In this document: piece after piece, positions 36,063 to 45,655 of the stretch
How the letters are laid out: each line of letters opens with the position of its first letter
Position numbering within the stretch: position 1 is the stretch's first letter
Assembly (NCBI RefSeq): GCF_011752625.1
Contig: NZ_VWXD01000008.1
Span: forward strand, 145,840 to 209,839
DNA: 64,000 nucleotides
Direction of reading: 5' to 3'
Origin: Candidatus Pantoea formicae
GTDB taxonomy: Bacteria > Pseudomonadota > Gammaproteobacteria > Enterobacterales > Enterobacteriaceae
Made by a program: the position numbers and the translations under genes
The notes under the pieces: model-generated
The model's database searches: none
What the model was told of the DNA's origin: nothing
The model's input: the letters and a program-made list of their open reading frames with translations, nothing else

Positions 36063-36977
36063 ATGAATAAAACGATCAAAGCTCCGCGCTTATCAGTGAG
36101 AGTGGCCATCAGTCCGCTTTCATGGGCCAATGAAGTGATTGAAGAGTTTGGGAAAGATGCCACGGCAGATATATGTCTGACGGGTGCATTGGCCGCGGGC
36201 TATGAGGGCGTCGAGATGAGCCGCTTATTTCCCCGCAATCCTGATGAACTGAATACGCTGTTATCCGGTTATCAACTCTCACTCGCATCCGGCTGGCACA
36301 GCGGATTTCTGGCTGAGCGCAGCGTGGATGAGGAACTGAGCGCGGTGCATGAGTTTGCCACGCTGCTGCAAAAAACTGGTGCGCAGGTGATGGTGTATGG
36401 CGAGTGTGCCGCAATGGCGGAAAACGCGTTGGATGTGCCCATGTCTCGCCGCCGCCGCTTGAACCCGGAGCAGATGGCGGCTTATGGCGCACGGCTGACC
36501 GAATTCGCCAGAGAGTTGGCGCAACGCTACGGTCTGGCAATGGCGTATCACCATCACCTGATGATGGTGGTAGAAACGCTGGATGAAGTTCGCCAGCTAA
36601 TGGCAGCAACCGGTGATGAAGTTGGCCTGCTGCTGGATACCGGGCATGCACTGACAGGCGGGTTTAGTTATGTCGATCTGATTAATGAATTTAGCCCACG
36701 TATTAAGCATATCCATCTGAAAGATGTGCGTTCACAAATTCTGAACACCGTACGCAGCAAAGACCTCTCTTTCAACGAGGCGGTACGGGCCGGCATGTTT
36801 ACCATCCCTGGCGACGGCGCGATCGATTTTCTGCCGCTGTTCGAGTTTATCAACAGCTCTGGTTACCAGGGCTGGGTGGTAGTGGAAGCCGAGCAGGATC
36901 CTTCGCTTGAGCGCCCTGACATCACTGTTGCCAGAGCGTGTGACTGGCTAAGCACTATCCTGCCTGCCCGGGCATAA
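36063..36977 (+). CDS. IolE-like TIM-barrel dehydratase/isomerase
   Basis: 304 residues. 'RVAISPLSWANEV' at the N-terminus, 'GYEGVEMSRLFP', 'AYHHHLMMVVET', 'GLLLDTGHALTGG' and 'IKHIHLKDVRSQIL' form the pattern seen in myo-inosose-2 dehydratase (IolE) and related barrels, with metal ligands Glu, Asp, His and Glu along the strands. Suggests dehydration or isomerisation of a keto-cyclitol or keto-sugar. ATG 36063 follows 'GAGAGAATAAT'. 14 bp before the MFS porter gene, so same transcript. Confidence 0.82.
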   Translation: MNKTIKAPRLSVRVAISPLSWANEVIEEFGKDATADICLTGALAAGYEGVEMSRLFPRNPDELNTLLSGYQLSLASGWHSGFLAERSVDEELSAVHEFATLLQKTGAQVMVYGECAAMAENALDVPMSRRRRLNPEQMAAYGARLTEFARELAQRYGLAMAYHHHLMMVVETLDEVRQLMAATGDEVGLLLDTGHALTGGFSYVDLINEFSPRIKHIHLKDVRSQILNTVRSKDLSFNEAVRAGMFTIPGDGAIDFLPLFEFINSSGYQGWVVVEAEQDPSLERPDITVARACDWLSTILPARA

Positions 36978-36991
36978 AGGAGAGCAATACT

Positions 36992-38422
36992 ATGTCTTAT
37001 CAACACAGGTTTAATGCCCGCTACGTGTATATGCTCTGCCTGGCTGCCGCCGCGGGCGGATTTATGTTTGGCTACTCCGAAGGGGTGATTGCCGCTACGC
37101 TGGAATCGATTAAGAAAAGCTTCGGGCTGAACTCAATGGAAACCGGCTGGGCAGTGTCCAGCATCATCTTTGGTGGCGTCATCGGTGCGCTGACCGCCGG
37201 GAAAATGGCGGATAAAACCGGGCGCAAGCCGGTGATGTTGGCCAGCGCCATCCTGTTTGTCATCACATCTTATCTCTCTGCAGTAGCCGATTCGTTTACG
37301 CTGTTTACCGGCGCACGCCTGATATGCGGCATCGCCGTGGGACTGGCGGCAACGGTGACGCCAATGTATATCTCTGAAATCTCGCCGGCAAAAATGCGTG
37401 GTAAAGCCACCGGTACTTACGATCTCTCTATCGTGGCCGGTGTGTTGGTGGTATTTACCGTCAACTATCTGATTGCGCGTGGCATGCCGCAGGCATGGAT
37501 GGTAGAAACCGGCTGGCGGATCATGATGGCGGTACAGCTGGTGCCGTCGGTGGCGATGCTGGTCTTGATCATTCTGGTTCCTGAGTCACCGCACTGGTGC
37601 ATCCGGCATAACCGAGGCGAGCAGGCGATCAAAGTGCTCTCGCGTATCTATCCGGAGTTTAATCAGGAAGAGGCGCGTCAATTGTTCCAACTGCCATCTT
37701 CTGCTGCCAAAAAATCAACCACGGCGCGCAAGGGCGTGATGCCGGAAAATCCGGTACTGCGCTATATCCTGGTGGTTGGGGTGGCCATTGCGATTCTGCA
37801 GCAATTTACCGGCATCAACGTCATCAACTACTACACGCCGATGATGCTGGAAGGCACCACCAGTAATAAAGACATTATCTTCTTCGAAACCATTTTTGTG
37901 GCCTTGCTCAATGGTGTTGGCGCGTTTATCGGCATGCACCTGTTTGACCATTATGGCCGTCTGCCGATCATGAAGATTGGCACCGTGGGGGCCATCACAG
38001 GGCTGCTGATCGCCTCCTGGGGTCTGTATACCAATGATGTCGGCTATATCGCCATTAGCGGCATCCTGATCTTTACGTTGTTCTTTGGTATGGGGTGGGG
38101 TGCAGGTGCTTGGGTGATGATCTCGGAAATTTTCCCGGACAGAATCCGCGAATCCAGCATGGGGTTGGCCGTGGGCCTGATGTGGGTCACCAACTTCCTG
38201 ATCACTCTGGTGTTCCCGATCGTCAATGACAATGCCTGGTTGCAGGAACAGTTCCATGGCGCGTTCTCCATGTGGATCTTCGTGGTGTTCAACGCGTTCT
38301 GTTACTGGTTCTTGTCGCGCTATGTGCCGGAAACCCGCGGCGTCGCGCTGGAAGATATCGAAAAGGTAGCAGAAGCGAAGATGCTGAAAAATACGCTGTC
38401 TGTGCAGACGGAGAAAGTCTGA
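36992..38422 (+). CDS. MFS sugar-porter (IolT/XylE-like)
   Basis: 476 residues, 12 hydrophobic segments. Sugar-porter hallmarks: 'GYSEGVIAATLESIK' (usually GYDtgvi), 'GKMADKTGRKPVML' between helices 2 and 3, 'PMYISEISPAKMRG', 'PESPHWCIRHNR', 'ILQQFTGINVINYYTP' and 'YVPETRGVALEDIE'. Proton-coupled uptake of inositol, xylose or a similar polyol. AGGAG site at 36979-36983. Fourth gene of the cluster and the likely uptake step. Confidence 0.92.
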   Translation: MSYQHRFNARYVYMLCLAAAAGGFMFGYSEGVIAATLESIKKSFGLNSMETGWAVSSIIFGGVIGALTAGKMADKTGRKPVMLASAILFVITSYLSAVADSFTLFTGARLICGIAVGLAATVTPMYISEISPAKMRGKATGTYDLSIVAGVLVVFTVNYLIARGMPQAWMVETGWRIMMAVQLVPSVAMLVLIILVPESPHWCIRHNRGEQAIKVLSRIYPEFNQEEARQLFQLPSSAAKKSTTARKGVMPENPVLRYILVVGVAIAILQQFTGINVINYYTPMMLEGTTSNKDIIFFETIFVALLNGVGAFIGMHLFDHYGRLPIMKIGTVGAITGLLIASWGLYTNDVGYIAISGILIFTLFFGMGWGAGAWVMISEIFPDRIRESSMGLAVGLMWVTNFLITLVFPIVNDNAWLQEQFHGAFSMWIFVVFNAFCYWFLSRYVPETRGVALEDIEKVAEAKMLKNTLSVQTEKV

Positions 38423-38603
38423 TCTCGCGGAAATAACAGAACGAAGGCCAGTCCCGGTATCCAGTATGACTCATATCATCTGCCAGAGGAGGAGATTCAC
38501 TCTTTGGGCAGGTGATATTTATTACGGCCGAAATCGGGAGGTTGTATTCGCTGTGTTTCACATTGACGAAAATTCACGCCCCAAAAATCCATCAGGAACC
38601 TCT

Positions 38604-39695
38604 ATGAACAATAAAGCGTTAACGATCAATGTAGCCCTTATTGGCTATGGATATGTCGGCCAATATTTTCATGGTCCTTTGCTCAGTGCCATTGAAGGCT
38701 TACGCCTTAAAACCGTTGTTTCAAGCCAGGTCAATAAAGTGAAAGCTGATTTCCCTGACGTGACCGTGGTGAGTTCAGCCGAAGAAGCGATAAAGGATAG
38801 CGATATTGATTTAGTGGTGCTGGCGACCCCCAATGAAACCCATGCCCCTCTGGCAGAAATTGCCTTAAAAGCCGGTAAAAATGTTGTCGTCGATAAGCCT
38901 TTCACGTTAACCCTTGACCAGGCTCGTCCCCTGCAACAGGTTGCGGAAGAAAATCAGGTTTTGCTTTCCGTTTTTCATAATCGTCGCTGGGACAGTGATT
39001 ACCTCGGCATTAAAGCCGCGATTGAAAGTGGCAAACTTGGGCGCATTGTTCATTTTGAGTCTCATATTGATAAATTCCAGCCTCAGGTGATAGATCGCTG
39101 GCGCGATAAGAATTTACTAGGCAGTGGTCTGTGGTTTGATATCGGCCCCCATATCGCGGACCAGGCATTACAGCTATTCGGTTTACCGGAATCCATTCAG
39201 GCAAACATTGCTAACCTGCGTGATAACGCTGAAATTGATGACTGGGCGCATGTGGTTTTAAATTATGCAAAGCATAAAGTCATATTAAATTGTACGATGC
39301 TTTCAGCCGGTGGCGTCTCACGTTTCACTGTGCACGGCACGGAAGGCTCCGCATCCAAAAAAGAGGCCGACAAGCAGGAAAACCAGTTGATATCAGGTAT
39401 CAAACCAGGAGCGCCGGAATGGGGTGTTGATGCGCATAATGTCATCCTGTTTGACGCCAATTTAATCCCATCCCCCCAGCCGACGCCCAAAGGTGACCAG
39501 CGTCAGTATTATTTTGCCATCCGTGACACCCTGCGGGGACTGCGGCAGAACCCGGTTACACCTTTGCAAGCTATTGCAGTCATGGCCGTTATTGACGCGG
39601 CATATGCTTCTGAGAAAGAAGGTTCGACCGTTGCATTGCCCTTAACCTCTGCCGAAAAAGAAGAGTGGGCCTTACATTCAAAAACAAGTCTGTAA
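38604..39695 (+). CDS. Gfo/Idh/MocA-family oxidoreductase
   Basis: 363 residues from ATG 38604 (AGGA upstream; 46 extra codons in frame before it are unlikely to be used). Rossmann fold with 'NVALIGYGYVGQYFHGPLL', then 'VLATPNETHAPLAEIAL' and the catalytic-site 'NVVVDKPFTLT' (Lys), followed by 'VFHNRRWDSDYLG' and 'GSGLWFDIGPHIADQAL' (Asp/His). NAD(P)-dependent, resembling E. coli YdgJ. Interconverts a hydroxyl and keto group on a sugar or cyclitol; the last catabolic gene of the cluster. Confidence 0.9.
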   Translation: MNNKALTINVALIGYGYVGQYFHGPLLSAIEGLRLKTVVSSQVNKVKADFPDVTVVSSAEEAIKDSDIDLVVLATPNETHAPLAEIALKAGKNVVVDKPFTLTLDQARPLQQVAEENQVLLSVFHNRRWDSDYLGIKAAIESGKLGRIVHFESHIDKFQPQVIDRWRDKNLLGSGLWFDIGPHIADQALQLFGLPESIQANIANLRDNAEIDDWAHVVLNYAKHKVILNCTMLSAGGVSRFTVHGTEGSASKKEADKQENQLISGIKPGAPEWGVDAHNVILFDANLIPSPQPTPKGDQRQYYFAIRDTLRGLRQNPVTPLQAIAVMAVIDAAYASEKEGSTVALPLTSAEKEEWALHSKTSL

Positions 39696-39703
39696 CCTGA
39701 ATG

Positions 39704-39736
39704 GGTATTCTGGCTGTTTTACACTGCCAGAATACC
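39704..39736. terminator. Bidirectional terminator between convergent genes
   Basis: GGTATTCTGGC / GCCAGAATACC, a perfect 11-bp stem followed by TTTAGC, between the oxidoreductase and the convergent LacI-type gene. Confidence 0.8.
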
Positions 39737-39743
39737 TTTAGCT

Positions 39744-40778
39744 TTACATCACCGTTGGCAGCGTAAATCGGGTAATGATTTCAATAGGAAGAAAAGTGTG
39801 CGTGCCATAATGGCTTCCTTCCTTAATTTTAAGGAGTTTCTCAACTGTTTCCGTTAGTAATTGAGACATATCTTGAGAGATTATATAGTCAATCTTCTCA
39901 TCAAGTATCAACTTCTCGGTTACGTCATTCACCTCATGCGTCACTAAAATAGGCCTGACTTCAGTTTTAAACTCATCCAGCGCTGCGGCGAGACCCGCAT
40001 TCCCCCCAGCAACGTTGTAAATTGCACGAATATTTTTATCAGTATTGAGTAGCTGAATGGCAGCATCATAAGTTTGCTGCGTATTATCATTACCCGAAAT
40101 AACCTCAGAAACACTCACGGCTGGAAATGTTTTACGAATTTGAGCTCTGAAACCCATTTCCCTGTCGTCGTGGCAACTGTAAGACAAGGTTCCTACGATG
40201 ACAGCAACACTAGCATCGGTGCAATATTGCAAGTGCCTGCCAAGAATGAACCCAGCAGCCTGCCCTGCAGCGCGGTTATTTATACCGACATAAGCATCTC
40301 TGACATCGGGATCCAGATCGCTCACTAGCGCAATGATATGTTTGCCACGCAATTTCAACTTATGCACAGCAGCGTTAATAGCTGGGGTATTTTTAGCCAC
40401 AATCGCAACGCCATCAGCATGCTCAGCCTGGATATTTAGTAGCCTGATGACTTCATCATCATTAACATCTGAGCAGCAGCAAATATCAAGCGCAATACCT
40501 TTGAGTCCAATATGGGCTTCAATTCTTTTAGCCGCCGCTTTCAGCGATGCGTTGTACTCATCTCCGGCCTGTACAACGACAGAAAATTTACTGCCTGATT
40601 GAACCGTGGGGGTCTGAATTAAGCCAGCAGCCTCGACCAGCAGTGATGAGTATGCGCGTTGAACCATCTCAATAGTTTTGGGATTTACGCCAGGACGATT
40701 ATTCAAAACGCGATCGATGGTCGCTCTGCTGAGCTGAGTTGCATCAACAAGCTCTTTCATTGTGGGTTTGCGGTTCAT
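39744..40778 (-). CDS. LacI-family regulator of the adjacent sugar cluster
   Basis: 344 residues from ATG 40778. Helix-turn-helix 'PTMKELVDATQLSRATIDRVLNNRPGV' (ATIDRVLN in place of TTVSRVLN) and a periplasmic-binding-protein-like sensor domain related to the sugar/autoinducer-binding group ('AIYNVAGGNAGLAAALDEF', 'ILVTHEVNDVTEKLI'). A long perfect inverted repeat (40867-40896) just upstream and the same half-site before the PQQ dehydrogenase suggest it represses itself and the cluster. Inducer probably a cyclitol or keto-sugar. Confidence 0.88.
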   Translation of the reverse strand: MNRKPTMKELVDATQLSRATIDRVLNNRPGVNPKTIEMVQRAYSSLLVEAAGLIQTPTVQSGSKFSVVVQAGDEYNASLKAAAKRIEAHIGLKGIALDICCCSDVNDDEVIRLLNIQAEHADGVAIVAKNTPAINAAVHKLKLRGKHIIALVSDLDPDVRDAYVGINNRAAGQAAGFILGRHLQYCTDASVAVIVGTLSYSCHDDREMGFRAQIRKTFPAVSVSEVISGNDNTQQTYDAAIQLLNTDKNIRAIYNVAGGNAGLAAALDEFKTEVRPILVTHEVNDVTEKLILDEKIDYIISQDMSQLLTETVEKLLKIKEGSHYGTHTFLPIEIITRFTLPTVM

Positions 40779-40866
40779 TAACAATAGCCTGCAGTCACTT
40801 GTCTATTTATTTGATGGTAACGTTTAAGCCTCAAGCAATCAATCTGACACACCAAGACCTCTATTG

Positions 40867-40896
40867 ATGTCTCATTTTGTTAATTTAATGAGACAT
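40867..40896. promoter_or_regulatory. Operator: perfect inverted repeat with TGTCTCA arms
   Basis: ATGTCTCATT (40867-40876) and AATGAGACAT (40887-40896) form perfect 10-bp arms 10 bp apart, 89 bp upstream of the LacI-type start. The heptamer recurs upstream of the PQQ dehydrogenase 8 kb away. Confidence 0.7.
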
Positions 40897-41037
40897 GCCC
40901 GCATCATAATAGGGCGGATTGGCGACAATCGAGTCGCCACAAAACGGCCTCTAACAGACTTTTGCTATAGTCATCATTTACTGACGCAAAGTTTAATTTT
41001 TACGCTGCTTCAGCGTTGATAAACAGGGAAGAAAGTG

Positions 41038-42153
41038 ATGTTTCATCTGATTTTTAGCATACCGAGTTGGTATGTTATCGCACGATTCGTTTTTCCATTG
41101 GCCATGCCACTCGTTTTAAAAATCATCTTGTCTCTGGTGGTGTTACTGGCTTCACAGTACCTGTTGATTAGCCGCTTTACGCCGGGCGGTATCTTTTCTC
41201 CTGAGATGCCGCGTGTGATTACTATCCTGTTCAACTGGGCATTCGGCACGGTTTTGCTCCTCGCGTTTACGCAATTACTCATTGATGTCGTGGCTGTATT
41301 TTCACTTCTGATACGGCTTCCGTTGACGATTATCCCCAGCGTTCGTTATGCGGCGGCACTCTTTGCCATGGTAATGGCGGCGGTCGGTGTTCATCAGGCT
41401 ATACGCGTGCCGCCTGTGAAAGAAGTGACCATCAAAATTGAGAATCTTCCTCGCGAGTTTGAGGGCTACCGGCTGCTGCAGCTGACGGATCTGCATATCA
41501 CCAAACTCTTCAACGCCGCATGGACTGCCGCCATGGTGAAAAAGGCGATGACGCTGGACGTTGATATTATCTTGGTGACGGGCGATGTCATTGATGGAAC
41601 GGTTGAAAATCGTATAAACGACGTGGAACCCTTGAAAGGTTTGCATGCGCCAGATGGCGTATTTGCTATCACCGGCAATCACGAATATTTCTTTGAACAG
41701 CAGCGATGGACCGAGCATCTCGCGACATTGGGGCTGCAACCTCTGTTCAACAGCCACAGGATCATCAAACGTGGTGAGGCAGAATTAGTCATTGCAGGCT
41801 TGCCCGATACCTCCGCATCCCGCCGAGAGGCTACCGGTCCCGATCTTGAGAAAGCGCTGCGAGGAAGCCCCGCTAATGCCCCAGTGGTGCTGCTCGATCA
41901 TCAACCCAAAAATGCCCGTAATAACGCGATGCACAACGTCGATTTGCAATTATCCGGTCATACGCACGGCGGACTGATTCTGGGTTTTGATAAGCTGTTT
42001 GCCAAACCGAATGCGGGTTTTGTTTCGGGGCTTTATGAGGTTGATGGCATGCAGCTTTATGTGAATAACGGAACTGCTCTCTGGTCAGGCATGGCGATAA
42101 GATTGGGACGCCCCTCAGAACTCACCCGCATTACGCTGCAGCGCAAAGAGTAA
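41038..42153 (+). CDS. Membrane-anchored metallophosphoesterase
   Basis: 371 residues (ATG 41038 after GGGAAGAAAG). Four hydrophobic segments in the first 125 residues, then a calcineurin-like phosphoesterase domain: 'LQLTDLHI' (D.H), 'ILVTGDVIDG' (GDxxD), 'ITGNHEYF' (GNH), and 'LSGHTHGG' (GHxH). Resembles the YkuE/YaeI group, some of which cleave lipid phosphoesters or UDP-linked lipids. Not obviously linked to neighbours; upstream non-coding spacer of about 140 bp holds its promoter. Confidence 0.88.
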   Translation: MFHLIFSIPSWYVIARFVFPLAMPLVLKIILSLVVLLASQYLLISRFTPGGIFSPEMPRVITILFNWAFGTVLLLAFTQLLIDVVAVFSLLIRLPLTIIPSVRYAAALFAMVMAAVGVHQAIRVPPVKEVTIKIENLPREFEGYRLLQLTDLHITKLFNAAWTAAMVKKAMTLDVDIILVTGDVIDGTVENRINDVEPLKGLHAPDGVFAITGNHEYFFEQQRWTEHLATLGLQPLFNSHRIIKRGEAELVIAGLPDTSASRREATGPDLEKALRGSPANAPVVLLDHQPKNARNNAMHNVDLQLSGHTHGGLILGFDKLFAKPNAGFVSGLYEVDGMQLYVNNGTALWSGMAIRLGRPSELTRITLQRKE

Positions 42154-42219
42154 GAGCGGCTTAAAAGGCGTAACGCAAATCGTGATGCCCTGCCATGCAA
42201 AAACATTCAGAGGTCAAAA

Positions 42220-42612
42220 ATGAGAAGAGAAGGCGTGAGCTATGAACTTCATCATATTGGTATTCCCACCGAGCAAGTCAGGCCCGGTGAGCGCTATGCC
42301 GAAAGTGTGGACATGTATACCTCTGACGATTTCAGCGGGCCGATCCCCATTCAATGGCATCGTTTTGGACCCGCTTGTCGTTTAGCCGAACCGATGCGTA
42401 GTCAGCCGCATATTGCCTACAAGGTCGACAATCTCGCAGCAGCGATTGAAGGCCACATTGTTATTCTCGGACCTTACGAGCCTATAGATGATTTTCATGT
42501 CGCGGTGATCAACAACGGAGGTATGCCGATTGAGCTCATTGAGACCGGGCTGTCTGATGCAGAGGTCTGGAATCGTGCTGGCGATGATTCAAAAGCCAGT
42601 TTATACCGCTAA
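42220..42612 (+). CDS. VOC-family protein
   Basis: 130 residues, a single glyoxalase/bleomycin-resistance-like (VOC) fold: 'YELHHIGIPTE' at the N-terminus (metal-ligand His), 'PHIAYKVDNLAAAI', and 'FHVAVINNGGMPIELIET' (Glu ligand). Cytoplasmic metalloenzyme or binding protein of unknown substrate. AGAGGTC ribosome site; 66 bp after the phosphoesterase on the same strand. Confidence 0.8.
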   Translation: MRREGVSYELHHIGIPTEQVRPGERYAESVDMYTSDDFSGPIPIQWHRFGPACRLAEPMRSQPHIAYKVDNLAAAIEGHIVILGPYEPIDDFHVAVINNGGMPIELIETGLSDAEVWNRAGDDSKASLYR

Positions 42613-42722
42613 GAGTAAAGTTTGTCTCAAAGGAGTGGTCCTGTTAAACAGGACCAGAACGAACCCCGTATCATCACCGCGTTCGCGAACCTGGCTGCCG
42701 GGCCTTATCGACCCGGCCTCCA

Positions 42723-44271
42723 TCAGAATTCGATTCGAGCCCCTAAGTTATAACGTCGTCCTTCCAGCATTGCCGACTGGTTGTATGAGGTTTTATAAAT
42801 CGGATTGGCATCAAACAGGTTATAAACCCCCGCCATTAAGGTTATGTTCTTATTCAGACGGTAGCGAGCGCCCAAATCAACCAAGGCATAAGCATCGGTA
42901 GAGCTTGATTTGCCAATGTCAGGAGAGTTGCTGCGCCAGCTGGCCTGCGTCCACAGTTCCAGATCGCTCATCGCCATCCAGCTCAGAGAGACATTCGCCA
43001 TGCTGGTCGGGAAGTCACTTAACGCATATCCCTCATACTCACCGCTTTTCTGCTCGCTGTGCGTATAGGTGTAGTTGGCGTTAATTTTCAGGTTAGCAGT
43101 GGCCTGCCAGTCACCATTCAGCTCTAAGCCATAGATTTCCGCATCACTGACGTTGAAATATTGCGCCACGCTTTCCGCAACATAGCCGTTGTAAACGCAT
43201 TGCTGCGTGGCCGTCTGAGTACAGATCATGTAGTCACTGATCTTGTCTTTAAATTTGGTGTGGAAGACAGTGGCATCCAGGGCCAGCGCATCCTGCTGCC
43301 AGTAAAGTCCCAGCTCGGTATTGATACTCTTTTCCGGTTTGAGTTCATCATTACCGATCCCGATGGAAGAGTAGGGATACGCGCCGTACACGCTGGTAAA
43401 GCCCGCATTGTTTTCGCGCAAATCCGGCTTCTTATACCCGGCAGAAACACCGCCTTTGAGCGACCAGTGCTCGTTGAGCGTCCAGTTACCATAATGTTAA
43501 GGCGTGACGTGGTAACCAAAATAGCTGTCATGATCAAGATGGGCAGACGTTGTCAGCGTAAAGTCCGGCACCATCATCCATGCATCTTCGGCAAATAATG
43601 CCCAGCCATTGCGCGATATTTTACTGACAGGCGTGACGCCCGGCGCCACCTTATCTTCCACGTCAAAAGTGTCATTCAGCTCGTTACGGGTGAAGTTGGC
43701 GCCCAGCGTTAACTTATGATCGCCCAGTGAGAACGTATTGGTACTGTTCGCTTCAAAGTTGCGTTGCTCAATGAACTGAGGTGACATCTCAGGAACGCGA
43801 TATTCCGTGCGTGCCTTTTCATAGCTGATGAAGTTTTTTTGCCTCAATCATGTCATTGGCATACCAGGCGTGTTGCGAGAGCGAGGCCGCATCGCGGTCA
43901 AAGCCCCAGTACCAAGGACTTGCCGCTCTGTGCGTCTTTTCCTGATGCCCACGCGAAGCACTCAAATCCCACAGTTGGGTGTCGGTTGGAGACATTGAAA
44001 CCGTGGCATCGAGATTGCCAGACTGATGCTTCACAAAACGCTCATCGGATGGACTGTCATCATCGCGCCGATCAAGATAATCGGCACCCACACTGACGCC
44101 CAGCTTACCTGGAACAATCGGCCCCATCAGGAACGCGTTGGTCTGATTGGTGTTGCCGTACTCACTCTTTTCCTGCAGGAAATAGTTATCCTCCAGCACA
44201 CCGGTCCACTTATCGAGGTTGTAAGCTTTTTTGGTAATGACGTTAACGACACCACCAATGGAATCAGAACC
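42723..44271 (-). pseudogene. TonB-dependent receptor remnant cut by an IS
   Basis: Three pieces of one outer-membrane receptor. From the IS junction, the first frame begins inside the plug ('GSDSIGGVVNVITKKAYNL') and runs to about 43840, where a run of seven T (43834-43840, plus strand) shifts the frame: six would restore 'EAKNFISYEKARTEYR'. The second piece ends at TAA 43497-43499, after which the same frame continues ('HYGNWTLNEHWSLKGGVSAGYKKPDLRENN') to a proper C-terminal 'GARIEF'. The N-terminal ~130 residues with signal peptide and TonB box are absent. Closest to the FepA/CirA class of siderophore receptors. Clearly dead. Confidence 0.88.
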
Positions 44272-45493
44272 TGTGAGTTCAATGGCTCGATGCAATGCTA
44301 TCCTTAATCAAGGGGGGACGTTGCCATGAAACGAAGAACTCGGATCAACTACACGCCAGAGCAGAAGGCGATTATCTGGGACAGATATAAGCAAGGTGAT
44401 TCTCTGCATGATATCGCCAGAATGTTCGACAGATTTCATTCTTCCATCATGCCCACAATCCTCCAGACAGGTGGCTACCGTCCTCCCGTTCGAAAGCGGC
44501 ATCGATTAGCGCTTACGCTTGATGAAAGAGAGGAGATTTCCAGAGGACTGGTAGCAAAACTCAGTATCAGGGACATTGCTGCCAACTTATCAAGAGCACC
44601 CTCAACGATTAGCCGCGAGGTCAGGAGGCACGGAGGTGCCAAGCAATACCGTGCATCAAAAGCCGATACTGCTGCGTGGGAAAATGCTCTGAGACCAAAA
44701 CCTTGCAAGCTAATTGAAAGCCCCACATTGTGTAAAATCATTGCAGAGAAGATGCGTCAGGACTGGTCGCCGGAACAGATCGCCGGTTGGCTGAAACGCT
44801 GTTATCCGGATAATCAGGAAATGCATGTGTCACACGAAACGATTTATAAAACGCTTTTTATACAAACCCGGGGGGCATTAAAAAAAGAGCTACAGCAATG
44901 CCTCAGAAGCGGAAGAGCGGTTCGTAGATCCCGAACGTCATCACTTAAAGGGAAAGGATTAGGGAAAATCCCGAATGCGATACCTATCAGCGAAAGGCCA
45001 CCGGAAGCCTCAGACAGAGCCATCCCTGGTCACTGGGAAGGTGATCTGATCCAGGGCTCGAAAAACTCCTATATCGTCACCCTCGTAGAACGCCATTCCC
45101 GCTTTGTTATGTTAGCCAAAATCAGGGACAACAAGACCATAACGGTTATATCTGCACTCATCAGACAAGCCCGGGAATTACCTGTTGAGCTATATAAAAC
45201 ATTAAGCTGGGATCGGGGAGCTGAAATGACCAGCCACACCCGGTTTACTGTAGCAACAGACATCCAGATTTACTTCTGTGATCCTCAATCTCCCTGGCAA
45301 CGTGGCTCAAATGAAAATACGAACAGGTTGCTAAGACAATATTTTCCAAAGGGAACTGACTTATCGGTTCACAGTCAGCAGAGACTAAACAGCGTTGCCA
45401 GACAGCTCAGCGAAAGACCGAGAAAAACGCTAGAATATGAATCACCCGCAGAACGGTTCAATAAGTGTGTTGCGTCCATCAGTTGAACTCACA
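44272..45493 (+). mobile_element. IS30-family insertion sequence
   Basis: 1222 bp, the length of IS30. Ends are inverted repeats of about 27 bp, identical over TGTGAGTTCAA and about 20 of 27 overall. It holds one transposase. Left flank is the receptor plug; right flank is unrelated sequence, and no target duplication is visible (ACC versus GCA), so an adjacent deletion or recombination between two copies probably removed the rest of the receptor. Confidence 0.9.
44326..45486 (+). CDS. IS30-family transposase
   Basis: 386 residues. N-terminal helix-turn-helix regions ('LSIRDIAANLSRAPSTISREVRR' typical of IS30), then the rve/DDE core: Asp in 'GHWEGDLIQGS', Asp in 'LSWDRGAEMTSH', Glu in 'PWQRGSNENTNRLLRQYFPKG' (approximate). 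Frame intact, ATG 44326 preceded by a G-rich ribosome site. Ends 7 bp before the right inverted repeat end. Likely active. Confidence 0.95.
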   Translation: MKRRTRINYTPEQKAIIWDRYKQGDSLHDIARMFDRFHSSIMPTILQTGGYRPPVRKRHRLALTLDEREEISRGLVAKLSIRDIAANLSRAPSTISREVRRHGGAKQYRASKADTAAWENALRPKPCKLIESPTLCKIIAEKMRQDWSPEQIAGWLKRCYPDNQEMHVSHETIYKTLFIQTRGALKKELQQCLRSGRAVRRSRTSSLKGKGLGKIPNAIPISERPPEASDRAIPGHWEGDLIQGSKNSYIVTLVERHSRFVMLAKIRDNKTITVISALIRQARELPVELYKTLSWDRGAEMTSHTRFTVATDIQIYFCDPQSPWQRGSNENTNRLLRQYFPKGTDLSVHSQQRLNSVARQLSERPRKTLEYESPAERFNKCVASIS

Positions 45494-45655
45494 GCACAAA
45501 GCGGACGAAGACTTATCCGTTTGCCTGCATTCGGGTTTACTCCATATTCAGGAAGTTTAACCGAATGACCGATCACCTATTGCCGGGGCTTTTGTTCTGC
45601 CTTTCCCTGCGTGAGCGGTTTACATTGTTCTCTCGCAATCTATAAGGGAACCCTC

